From: Rhynchopus sp. YZ270_cl-10
Taxonomy: Eukaryota; Euglenozoa; Diplonemea; Diplonemida; Diplonemidae
Assembly: GCA_964035575.1 (NCBI GenBank)
Contig: OZ037876.1
Coordinates: 372,001-436,000, forward strand
Reading direction: 5' to 3'
DNA: 64,000 nt
Position 1 is the stretch's first letter; the number at the start of each line of letters is the position of its first letter. The notes under the pieces are model-generated. The model searched no databases and was not told the origin of the DNA. It saw only the letters and a program-made list of their open reading frames with translations. This document shows positions 51,403 to 62,300 of the stretch, piece by piece. Position numbers and translations under genes: made by a program.

Positions 51403-54400
51403 TCACAATGCGGCGAAGACAGACTCGAACCACTCCTGTTGTGTTGTGTGTTGATTGTTTTGCATCTCTCGTAACGTTATGACATACCAATTCGTGGTGC
51501 TGACAGGCTTCTGTTCCTTTCATTCCGTGCCTCTCTCCGGGGTAGATCTGGAGGCGGTAGGGCTTGGAGTGCTTGATGAGCGCTGTGATGAGCTTTGGGA
51601 TGTGGGTGAGGAAGTGCACGTTGTCGTCGCCGACACCTTGGAAGAGGAAGGCACGGTCGCGTTCGTTGGGGAAGTTCTCGGCGTACTCCGTCACACTGCC
51701 GCGTACGTAGCCATCAGGGTTGAGCTGCGGGGTGCCTAGATACCTCTCCGTGTAGGCAGAGTTGTACAGCTTCCAGTCCACAACTGGTGCCCCTGCCAAA
51801 GCCACACGGAAGAAGTCTGGACGTGCCCCCAAGCACATCAACGCTATGTACCCGCCGTACGACCACCCATACACAGCCACACGCTTCAGGTCCAAGTAGG
51901 GGTACTTCTTCGCAAGCGCCTCTATCACGTCGACCTGGTCCTGCACCTCATGCTGCCCAAGGTGGTGCTTCACCGCAGCCTCAAATGCGTTGCCCCGCCG
52001 GCTGGACCCCTGGTTGTCTATGATGCAGCAAGCGTAGCCATACTGGCAGAGCATCTGGATGCGTGGCTGGCACACAAGGCGGTAGTCGTTGATCACCTGC
52101 TGCACCACCGTGCCACCGTAGACGTACACAATGAGCGGGACCGAGCCCTTGTCGAGATTGGCTGGTGGGTAGAAAGCAGTCTGCAGCTGCACCCCAGCCT
52201 TGTTCGGGAAGGTCTCCAGAATGGGTTGGACGAGGCTCGACCCGCCAAAGACAGAGCCCGCGCTCTGTGCGTTCTGCTTCATCGCAATGGAGCAGACCTG
52301 CTCGGTGTTTTCAAGCGAGCGCAGCGTCAGTGCCGGTGGTGCTTCGACAGAGGAGTGGCACGACACGATCATGGAGAAGTCTGCTGCCATCGCCATCGCG
52401 GAGTGCGTCATCCCCTTTGTCGTGAGACGCTTCGGTGCGCTGCACGCAGGGAAGCGCCCCTTCATCTCGTCCACCGTCGGAATCGGCACTGTGTACATAT
52501 GCTGCTCCGTCCACGAGTCGCACGTCGCCGAGAAGTAAACTTTGTTCCGTCGCTCGTCCACCCACAACCCCGTCCGATCCACCTGCCATTCGCCTGTCGT
52601 GATCTGCAGAGCACCGCCCTCACGGTCACGGTGGTATATGAAGAGATGTCTGTAGCCCCCAGGGCCCGATGCCTCAGACTCAAAGAGCACCCGCCCGGAC
52701 CCGTCGGCAAAGAAGTGCAGGGTGTCGGCGACGTTCACCCACCCTTCGGGGAATACGTCCTCGCGGATGACCTGTTGTGGAATAGTTTCTTCAATTGAAC
52801 CAACACCGACCTCAAAGGAAACAGTGCATAAAAATTTGTGTATTGAGCACTGCGCACAATAGATCAAGAGAAGTTATGCACCCCACCGGACATTGTCGGG
52901 GAGAAAATAGTTTACACTGCCATATTCAGGTGTTGGAAGAGATGAACCTACATACCTCGTATTCATACGACCTGCTCACAACACGCCCGCATCCAGGCAC
53001 AGGACGTGCACTGTATCCGGTGGACTTACCCTGCATGGTGGGTGGGTGGTAGATGCGCTAACAAATGAATATGAATGAATATACCTTAGGCGCCTCGATG
53101 GCCTTGGGTGTCTCAGGGACGGACGACGCGCCGTCTGTCGACGCAGTCTCCTGCGGCGGGGGGTACCCGTACGGGTACGCCCCATACGGCTGGTACGGAT
53201 AGTGGTGGTGGTGGTGGTGATGTGCGTGCATATGCTGGGCCGCATGCTGTGCTGCGTGTTGCTGTGCCGCGTGGTGGTGCTGGTGGTGTGCGGCCATCAT
53301 CTGGTGGTAGTATTCCATTGCCGCTTGGTGCTGCTCTTGGGTCATCGCCTGCCCAGGGTGGTGGTGTTGGTGGTGGTGGTGGTGCTGGTGTTGATGCTGA
53401 TGCTGGTGGTGGTGATGGTGGTGATGCTGTGCATTGTGATGTGCCTGGTGGTGCTGTGCAGCATGGTGGTGGTGGTGGTGGTGATACGCCATCGCTGCAT
53501 AGTACTCTGGTGGGTAGCCGGGTGGTGCTCCCATCATTGCCTCCGGAGGAATCCCCCCATATGGGGGGAACATATACGGAGCCATGAACATGGCGTGGTG
53601 GTGGTGGTGGTGGTGATGATGATGGTGGTGATGGTGGTGGTGGCCTGGTGGCTGAGCGTACGGTGCAACAGCGCCTTTGTCTACATCCTTATCGTCGTCG
53701 CGTCTATCAATCGCAACCAAATCCTGTCTTTCCGCCTCGACACCCAATGCAGGCAAATGCAAGCTCCTCCCAGGAGGCTCGTAGTGGTCAATGGTGTGCT
53801 GCGACACAGCCTCGGGTATGCCTTCCTCCTCGCTGTTGACACCCTCGAACAGAGTGGGTGATATGACCACCAAGGCAACATGCTCCTGCAGTCTGTCAAG
53901 CGCCTCAAGGTAGATCGTGCTGTCGGGCGTCCACCCCGTCTTCGATATGTATTCAAGCCACGGAATGTTTTCACGTAGTTTCGTTTGCGGAAGATGCATG
54001 TACTGCAGAACATGTTGGTGTGAGCCGCCCCGCAGCCCCTTCCGCAGGCGAGACTCGCAGAACCCGACCATGCGCAGCGTGACGGTTGCGTTCATCTCAC
54101 CGGGGCGCGGCACGGAGATCTCCTCTTCCTCCTCTGGCAGGCGCACCTTCGTGGTGTGCCGCTCGTCGGTGTAGATGTACAGAATGCGGTGCAGCACCTC
54201 GCCCTGCGGGTCCTCCCTTGGGGATGGGTCCCACCAGTACCCCGTGTAGCGCCCGAACTCCTCCTGCGTGAGGTAGTCTGCCACTCCGCACCCTGTAAAC
54301 TTTCCGCCAACGTGTGTGAGCGGCATCATTGGGAGGGGACGTGAGTCGCCTTTCTTGTCGTTTCTGTCGTCGCAGACTTCGTACGCGGTGCATGCAACGG

Positions 54401-55433
54401 GGTCGAAGAGTGCTGCTATGTCGATCACCCAAATGTTGTTGCGCAAAATGAAGGACATCAGGTGTGCCTTTGTGTTCGGGCACAGCTTTGGGTCTGAGAC
54501 AGGGCCACCCAGGTCGGTGCGGAAGCGGAAGGGGTCATAGAGCTTCCCCGTTGCGGTGTTGTGGACGTAGATGGTGGTGTCGCCCGGGATCAGGATGCAG
54601 CTGCTGTCGAAGCAGGGTACGAACTCTGCAATGCCCCAGGCACCGACACGTTTCCTCTCGCGTAGGATCTGCTCCTTGCTCGAGAGCTTCGCAACGTTGA
54701 GCGACGGCAGCGTGTCGAGGATGAGCCTCGGGTGCACTGTATTCCGCGTCTGCAGGCCAAACCCGCTCAGCCCGCAGGAGTACAACGCAGTCCTCCCCGA
54801 CTGATTCTGCTGCAGATAATACAACTGCCCGCGTTGTATGTCAAACGCCATCTGCGAGGGGCGCGTAAAGCAGAGACGCAGCTGGAAGGACTGCTTCATC
54901 AGCGTCTTCAGCTCCTCTCTGGTCGGCGCACCACCCTTCCCTGCGTGGTTAGAGACATTCGAAAAGGGCACAACTGGGGCAGGAGCTGCTGCCGCTGCTG
55001 CTGCTGCTGCGGCCCTCGCCTTTCCTCCACCACGCGGGAAGCCGTTGTTCTTGCGGGAGGTGGTGTTGCTGGGAGCAGCAACGCCTGCTGGGGGTGCTTG
55101 CATATTCCTCATACCCTCGGGCACATGCAGCGATTGGGGAAGGTGCGAAGAGGCAGACGCTGCGGCGGTGGAGGTGCCAAAGAGATAGCCACGCCCTCCT
55201 GTCGCAGGGGCTGCTGCTGAGCTTGCGGCAGGTGCTGGCGGGGCATATGCACTGGGAGGGGCTTGTGGATGTGCCGCACCAGGTGGAGGTGTCACCGAAG
55301 ACTGCTGGTGGTGCTGCTGTCTGTGTCCATGCTGCTGCTGCTGCTGTGGCTGCTGTGGCTGCTGTGGCTGCTGCGGACCAGACGGTGCTGCATGACTTCC
55401 CCCCCCATCATTCGGCACTGAGTCATGCCACAT
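51403..55433 (-). CDS. DPP8/9-like prolyl dipeptidyl peptidase with His-rich insertion
   Basis: Four exons: 55433-53085, 53030-52956 (25 codons), 52771-51488 and 51435-51403 (introns 54, 184 and 52 nt). The product is 1246 aa; human DPP8 is about 900. It is a cytosolic S9B serine peptidase that removes X-Pro dipeptides. The double-Glu motif that holds the substrate N-terminus is in TQEEFGRYTGYWW. The catalytic triad is Ser1112 (GWSYGGY), Asp1190 (GVGDDNVHF) and His1223 (ERHGM). Splicing the last intron restores the expected end HHELEWFESVFAAL. Extra parts are a Q/P/A-rich N-terminus of about 170 residues, and a roughly 190-residue insertion in the beta-propeller starting with 16 consecutive His and rich in H, Q, A and Y. 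The AG of a pyrimidine-rich acceptor (CGATCCTCCCCCAG) directly precedes the ATG. Confidence 0.92.
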
Positions 55434-56608
55434 CTGGGGGAGGATCGAGAAGGAAGACGAGAGAAAAGGGTAATAAAAGAAACAGGGCGGAGGCAAAATA
55501 AACAACGAGCAAAGTCAAGAACAGAGCCTGCAGGGGTCCCCTACCCTGCAATCCCCCTTTGTTTTGTTCTGTGGGGGTGGTGGTGGAGGAGGTGGTGGTG
55601 GTGGGGAAGAAGGGGAGGGGGGAAGAAAGGGGGTGGAAGAGATAAAAGGAAGGGGGGGTGAGGGTAATGCATGTATTTTTGAGGGGGGGAGTATGCTCCT
55701 TTTGTGGAGTTTTTTTTTCCTTTTTTGTTTTATTTTTAAAAGAAACCCTAAAAAAAAGACAAATAAGATGTGTTTCGCTGTGTTTTACAGATGAAAAAAA
55801 AAACCTTATTTTTGTGGTGTGGGTTTGGGATGGTTCTGTATGCAAAAAAAAAAAGAATAAAGTAAAAAAGGGGGACAAATAGAAATGCAAATATCATACA
55901 AAACAACGTCTCCGTATTTGGGGTGCAGACGTAAATCTCTCCCCCATTCATATGGTGCTGTTGCTGTGGCAGAGCACTATCTGAAAGATTATTTCATATA
56001 CTTTCTACTGAATAGAAGGTATAATGAAAGAAAAAAAATTGTTTCATTTCAGACTACCATCACAGGATAACAACCACTTGAAAGAAAAAAAAAACACAGA
56101 ATGTAAAACGAATTTCTTCTCAAGCTGTACACACACTGGGAGGGGTCAAATAAAGCACGTACGTGTTTTGGCAAACGGGACATGTTTGAAGAAAACAATG
56201 TAAAAATTTGAATAAAAGCACATGCGTGTTTTAAAAAAAAATTGATTTCTCAGATACGTGCTATTCGAGGTACCTCGTATATTCGACCCCCCAGTAAGAG
56301 TGCAAAGTGGAAAAGAAAAAAGGGCAAAAATTATAAGACGTTTGTGCGCACAACATTAAAACACACAAACACATTTTTTCAACAAAAAAAAAAGCCTTTT
56401 TTTTTTTTGTTGCCTATTCACACAGGGTCTGAGGGGGTTGTGTAAGATCTTGCCCCCATTACGTCACCCATGTGGTTTGACAACAATATTTAGTACAGTG
56501 CGTCTTCTCGTTGCAAGGAGGTGTACACACAATAAAGAAGGGGAAAAAAAAACAGATTTTTTTTGGTCCAGGGTAAATCCTTCGTCACTCCCCTTTTTTT
56601 ATTGTAGT

Positions 56609-56684
56609 ATCGACAATCATCTATCCTAGGACGAATTCTGTGAACAAAGTCAGTCGCCCGAAGGCCTAATGAATTTCAAAGGAA
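56609..56684 (+). repeat. Family E motif
   Basis: TCGACAATCATCTATCCTAG, then GACGAATTCTGT, GTCGCCCGAAGGCC and ATTTCAAAGGAAC. It aligns block by block with 15019-15087. Confidence 0.55.
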
Positions 56685-56779
56685 CTTTTTTTTTATTCGG
56701 TACTCCCATTTTTGGATGAAGCCCAAATTAAGGATTTACTCTGTCAAGATGAATCTAAACACTCTTAGTATCCTTCCCA

Positions 56780-56820
56780 AAAAGCTTGTAAGATGAAGGT
56801 GCCTTTGGTGCACAAACATC
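56780..56820 (+). repeat. Family A-like hairpin
   Basis: AAAAGCTTGTAAGATGAAG, GTGC, CTTTG, GTGCACAAACATC. GATG pairs with CATC and GTGC with GCAC. A weaker copy lies just before it (56740-56775: TCAAGATGAATCTAAAC, then TCTTAGTATCC). Confidence 0.5.
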
Positions 56821-57116
56821 TTTAAAAAAAAAAAAAACAGTTGCAAAGGCCAAAAAAAAAATCAACAAGCAAGATATCAAAAATGGGGAGCAAGATTGGG
56901 GTGGGGATGGGTGAGAGGAGTCCAGCTCCCCTCCTCTTAAGAATGTAGCCTAATACACTTCGCAGTGGAAGCAGATTACATTACATTCCGGTGGGTGGGC
57001 AAGATCGGGTGGGGGGCGGGGCATTATGTGGGGGGGGAGGAACAAAGAACAAAAGCGAGTGAAAAAAAAAAGTATAAAAACAAAATAGTAGGATCGGGTA
57101 GGGTAAAGTTGTTTTC

Positions 57117-57180
57117 GTTGATTTGCACAAAATCCTCCTTGAGGGATGATTTGGCGACCGTACCCCGGTAATACTATTTC
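57117..57180 (+). repeat. Family D motif
   Basis: GTTGATTTGCACAAAATCC, then GGGATGATTTGGCGACCGTA and CCCCGGTAATAC. It follows family E in the same orientation, as at 15.0-15.2 kb. Confidence 0.5.
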
Positions 57181-57581
57181 TACTTTAAAGCAAGCTTCGT
57201 AGGAATAAAAAAAATAAAAAAGGAAAAGAACGGACCATATTTGCGTTTCTGAAAGGGAAGTCCTCCCAATAGCCCTTTATTTCGCAGTTCGATGTGTTGG
57301 GGGACCACAAAAGGGGGGGAAAAAAACAGAACAAGAGAAGAGAGAAAAAAATTGGAAAGATGAGTCGGTCTCAGTGGACCCACGCATCTTGAAGAACCAA
57401 AAAAAAAAAGCATTATAGCAAACACTTAACATAACATTGGGTACTCCCTCCAAACCATTCACATCTTTTTCAATATCCAACATTTTTTTTTTTTAGATTT
57501 TTTCGACAAAAATATAGACAAACACTAACAATTTGCAACACCTATCTATAAAATACCGACAAAAAAAAAACGCATATTATT

Positions 57582-59018
57582 TCACGCAAGCGAGACTCCT
57601 TTCTTCCAATCGGACATTGCGTGTTCAATCTTCCCTGCTGCTGTGATGCCTTCTGCATCTGTGATCGTGAGCGGCGGCATCACACGGAGGATGTTCGCAT
57701 CGAACCCTGTTGGCGTCATGAGGATGAGGTTGGACTTCTGCAGACAGTGCTTCTTGATGTAGTTCGCTGCGCCAGGGGAGGCGTGCCCCTTTGTGTCGGT
57801 GCATTCCAGGCCTATCATCAGACCTTCACCACGCACGTCCCCAGATGGCATATGCTTCGCGAAGATATCCTGCAACATCGCCTTCAAAGCTGCGCCACGT
57901 GTCTTGGAGTTCTTGACCAACCCTTCCTTCTCAAATACATCCAACGTTGCAATCGCTGCCGCAAGCGAGACTGGGTTCCCATTAAACGTCCCCCCATGCG
58001 TTCCCGGAGTAAACGTATCCATCACCTCCTTCGTTGCAGCGACCATGCTCAGAGGCATCCCCGAGGCAATTCCCTTTGAGGATACAATGATGTCCGGGTG
58101 GGTCGTCTCCGTTGAAAAGTGCTGATGTGCCCACATCCGGCCGGACCGACCATAGCCTGACTGGATTTCATCCATGATCAACAGAATTCCGTGGGCATTG
58201 CAGATTTCTCTGACACCTTGATAGAATTGCGTGCCGCAAGGGATGAAGCCGCCTTCTCCGAGGATAGGTTCGAAGATGATGGCGGCAACCTGTTCAGGAC
58301 GGACCTGCGCTTTGAGGACCTGGCGGAGCCCTGTCAGGGCACGCTCTGCTGCCTCCTCTGCAGTGCATCCCCAGTTGAATGAGGTAGGGAACGGTGCGTT
58401 GTAGACCCCGGATGGCAGTGGGTAGTAGAGGGGGTTGCGTGAGGCGGAGTTGGACGTCATAGCGGAGCACATCCCAGAGCGGCCGTGCATGCCGCCAAGG
58501 AGGGTGATGAGGTTCGGCCTCTTGGTCGCTTGGCGTGCCATCTTGACAGATGCCTCCACCGCTGCTGTCCCGGTGTTGTCATAGTAGATATGGTTCACCC
58601 CACGCGGCAGATGCGCGCCAACCCTGCGTGTCAGTTCGTGAAGAGCTTCGTTGTGGTAGTTGTTGATCTGGCAGTGAAGCATTTTGCCGGCCTGCTGTTT
58701 GATGGCGGAGACAACATGGGGGTGGCAGTGTCCGGTGTTTGTCACAGCAATGCCGGAGGCAAAGTCGAGGAATGTGTTCCCAGAGGTGTCTTCAACATAG
58801 GCACCGTGCGCACGGTCGATGCAGAGGTCTGTGCTGCGTGCCCAGACCCTGCTGAGAACGCCTTCTTGGACATTCTGTTTGGGTGGCGTTGCTGCACGTG
58901 GCATGCGCAGACGTGTCTTGGTTGCCACCATAGGTGTCTTGCGCTCAGCACTCATCGTGCTCAACGCCTTTCTCCCCTGAGAGGTGCGTATGGCACGTCT
59001 TGGGAGTGTGGACGGCAT
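57582..59018 (-). CDS. Class III aminotransferase, 4-aminobutyrate type, probably mitochondrial
   Basis: 478 aa, single exon. A PLP-dependent fold-type I enzyme. The N-terminal 45 residues are basic and lack acids until about residue 25 (MPSTLPRRAIRTSQGRKALS), a likely mitochondrial presequence. Motifs: DFASGIAVTNTGHCHP (substrate and cofactor entry), YYDNTGTAAVEASVKMAR, FEPILGEGGFIP, MDEIQSGYGRSG with the PLP-ring Asp283, SSKGIASGMPLS with the Schiff-base Lys315, and THGGTFNGNPVSLAAA. The wording fits bacterial-type GABA aminotransferase (transfer of the amino group of GABA to 2-oxoglutarate). Acetylornithine or other omega-amino-acid aminotransferase cannot be excluded. Candidate acceptor CCAACCCTTTTCAG, about 35 nt before the ATG. 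Confidence 0.9.
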   Translation of the reverse strand: MPSTLPRRAIRTSQGRKALSTMSAERKTPMVATKTRLRMPRAATPPKQNVQEGVLSRVWARSTDLCIDRAHGAYVEDTSGNTFLDFASGIAVTNTGHCHPHVVSAIKQQAGKMLHCQINNYHNEALHELTRRVGAHLPRGVNHIYYDNTGTAAVEASVKMARQATKRPNLITLLGGMHGRSGMCSAMTSNSASRNPLYYPLPSGVYNAPFPTSFNWGCTAEEAAERALTGLRQVLKAQVRPEQVAAIIFEPILGEGGFIPCGTQFYQGVREICNAHGILLIMDEIQSGYGRSGRMWAHQHFSTETTHPDIIVSSKGIASGMPLSMVAATKEVMDTFTPGTHGGTFNGNPVSLAAAIATLDVFEKEGLVKNSKTRGAALKAMLQDIFAKHMPSGDVRGEGLMIGLECTDTKGHASPGAANYIKKHCLQKSNLILMTPTGFDANILRVMPPLTITDAEGITAAGKIEHAMSDWKKGVSLA

Positions 59019-59337
59019 TGGAGAAAGTGTGGTTTTTAGTTTTAGTTATCTGAAAAGGGTTGGAGGAAAGAGGGGAGGAGGGTAGAGGAGGGGGAGAGGG
59101 AGAAAATTGAAGTGGATTTTTCTTGTTGTAAAAATTCTTTTTGGGTAAATGAAAACGAGGAGATGAAGAAAAAAATGGTCCGCAACGGTCGCATTGAATT
59201 CATCTCTCTGAAAATAAAATAAAAAAAGGAAACAAAACAGTGAGGTCTTCCTCTCACATTATGCATAAGGTTTTAGGTGTGTTTTTACTTATTTTTTTTT
59301 TTACAGTAACTTTGTGTTACTGAATACTCTTCTTTTT
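59019..59337. other. Intergenic spacer
   Basis: Holds the GABA-aminotransferase leader with its pyrimidine tract (about 59055-59105 on the minus strand) and the 3' UTR of the next gene. Nothing else is recognised. Confidence 0.6.
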
Positions 59338-62300
59338 TTACTTAAACTGCAACCCTCGGTACCAATTCTGGATGACGAGCGCGGCGAAGATGCGCTCCTC
59401 TTTGTGTGCTAGGCGGGCGGCGAGGAGGCGTCTCCGTTCGACAAGGGGTTTGATGCGCTGGCGGTCGACGTAGCCTCTGAAGAGGGCTTGGATGGAGGAG
59501 GAGGCTTCTTGCTTGAGGGCGTATGTGGGGGACACGATGCGTTCTTTGAGTGCACGGCGGGCGGTGGACCTGCGGAGGAACCTGGTGAGGACGGAGGCGG
59601 CCTCTTGGCGCACAACATTCGCCTGGCGTGTGTGGGCGTGCTGACGCTGCTGCGACACGGCGGCGCGTGCCAGGCTGCTGCGGTTTGCTGTCTGGATGAC
59701 AAGTGCAGCCTCGCCCCGTCTCACTTCATCGCCCGCACAGCTCCGCTCTTCCATAAGCAGCGCCGTCCGCCTGCGCGCACCAACAATCAACAAAGACCTG
59801 CAAATCACCCTGCTCGCCTCATTGCGCCGTATCATCGCACGATACAGCAAAAACGCCTTCCAACGCCGCATCACGCTCTGAATGGCAATCGCTGCGTCGT
59901 TCTGCACAATGCTGTTGATTTGTTGCGCCCTCCGTGCAACACAGGCGGACAGCTTCCTCCTCCCAACGAGCTGGTGGAAGAAGCGCTGAATGACGCAGGC
60001 GGAGGAGTTCTTGAGCGTCTCTGGCTTCGCTTCTACCTCTGACTCTGTGGGCAGAAGTGGAACTGTCGGTGTGTACGCTTGGGGAGAAGGTGGCAGGTTT
60101 GCTCGGAGGAGGTGTGCCGCCTGCAACGCAAGGAACGTGCGTGCAAAGGACTGCACCACCGCAGCGTGGTCGTGCCGTGCCATGGCAGAGAGGTGCCGTG
60201 CCACATCCTCCTGGCGTGTGGCGAGGGTGTGCCGCGCACGGGACTGCTTCCACGACAGCTGTATCGCGTGCGCAGCGTTGCACCTCTGTGCATCGTGCTT
60301 GCGTGCTGCTGAGGTCAACGCAGTCGCAACAACAGCCTTCTCCTTGCATGTGGTGAACATAGCAATGCAAACCTCAAGAACGCTCTGAACAGCTTCACCC
60401 TGCTCGTTCACAATGTCTTGGCGTCCAAGCTGCTCTGCAGCAGTAGCAGCATTAACCTGTTCCCGATTTTTGTATTCCAGGGCAACGAACACACTAAGCT
60501 TGGCCCGTGCAAAACACTGCACCAGAATGCCACAGGACATCTGTATCCTATGTGCGCTGCTTGCATCAGCCTCGCGTGCTGCCCTCCCACGGTCCTTCTT
60601 CTGTTGTTCTTGTTTTTGACGAACGGCTTCTTCACGCTGTTCCTCAGCTTCGATAGCACAGGCCAGCCGAAGCGCGTGTTCGACAAGCACGGAGACGGCT
60701 CGCTCTTGCTCCCTTTGACGGAAATGCTCAACCACTTGCTGCACAGCGTGTGCACCTCTGCAGTAGGCCTGTACCTGCATCGCTGCTAAGGCCATTTGCT
60801 CGGCTTTGTCGGCTGCCGCAGATGCCTCCTCTTCCGCACGCTTCTGTGCGACAGCCTCCTCCTCTCTACGCTTCTGGGCCGCTGCCGCCTCCTCCTTGAG
60901 CTTCAGTGCAGCTGCCGCTTTCTCCTCCTCTTTAAGCTTCATTGCAGCTGCTTCCTTCTCCTCCTCCTCTTCCTTGAGTTTCTGTACAGCTGCCTCTTTC
61001 TCCTTCTCCTCCGCCTCCTTCTTGAGTTTCTGAGCTGCTTCCACTGCTGCTTCCTCACGCTTCTGGGCCTCCTTCTCTAGCATCTCCTGTTCAAGCTGTG
61101 CTAGCTCCGCCTTCTCACGCGCAAATTCGTTCTCTTTGTCCCGAGCCTGCTCAGCCTCCTCCGCACGGCACAGTATACGCGTTTCGTTCAGCTTGAGCCC
61201 GAACCACTCCTGCAGCACGAGGGCAGCTTCGTTGCGCACCTCGGAACGCATCTGCTGTGTTGCAACGACACACCGTGCGAGACATGCTCTGGCATGTGCC
61301 TGCACCTGCTGTGCGCAGCGCTGCTGCCTTTCGAGCTGCACCACCTTCTCCAGAGCAGCACGCTCTTCAGCCACACGCACCTCGAGAGCCTCCACTGCAC
61401 ATACGTGTCGTGCCTTCATCGCCACCCTTCCTGTCGACATGCGCCACGCGCACTGTATGGTGGTGGCACTGCGGTGTTGGTGCTGACGTCTCTCGCGGAG
61501 GGGCTGTGTCAGACGGCGCGACACAAACCCACGCCATGTCCTCGCAATGCATGTTGCGTGCGGTGCGCACTGTGCCTCCCACGCAAGGAGCTCCTGCATG
61601 CGTGCGTCCAGGTCTGTCTTGCGTTCGAAGTACCACCGCCACACACTTTGGATACGCGACGCTGCAAGATTCAACAGACGTGCAGACTCCGCTTCTGCCT
61701 TCGCCTGCGCCTCTTTCGACTCCTTCCACGACCGCAATGCTGCAAACTCCGCAATCTGCGTAAACATGGTAAAGAGAGAAGAACACAAGAATAAAAGACA
61801 AAAATTGGTCAGATAACCCGAGACTGAAAAAGCAGATCATTTGAGTCAAAACAAAAACGGCGAAAATCAAAGGTGGGCGTGGCAATTAAACTATACCTCT
61901 TGAGTCCGCCTGCGAACATTCTTCCAAGCATGCACCAACCTGCTGAAGGACTGAAGGACACGCGCTGCGAAGTCGGTTTCTTCCGAGGTTAAATATGCGA
62001 TCTGTGTGGTAAAATGGAAGTTAAGACAGTCCCAAAGCCTTGGCAGGCGGATTCGGTTCTGGGTATCCGCTATTTATGGGCATCGCAACATACCTTGTGC
62101 ATAAGATCCTCCTCTCTTTTCAAGCCTGTTTGGCGCAGTGCAAGGTACCTTCGGAAGGCCTGTTGTATGGTGAGCACAGCGTCGAGCTGACTCTTCTGCA
62201 AACGTTCGGTCTCTTCGCTGAGCTGCGGGGGAGGGGGAGGTGGAGGGGGGACAAATGGAAGAATTGTGGAAAGACAAAATTTAATGTACATCCATCATAT

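Larger units (their letters stand above)
55434..57581. other. 2.1-kb AT-rich intergenic region
   Basis: No gene is seen. A purine-rich (plus-strand) tract at 55560-55670 precedes the DPP gene in transcript terms. It contains family E (56609-56684), family A-like copies (56740-56775, 56780-56820) and family D (57117-57180). Confidence 0.65.
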
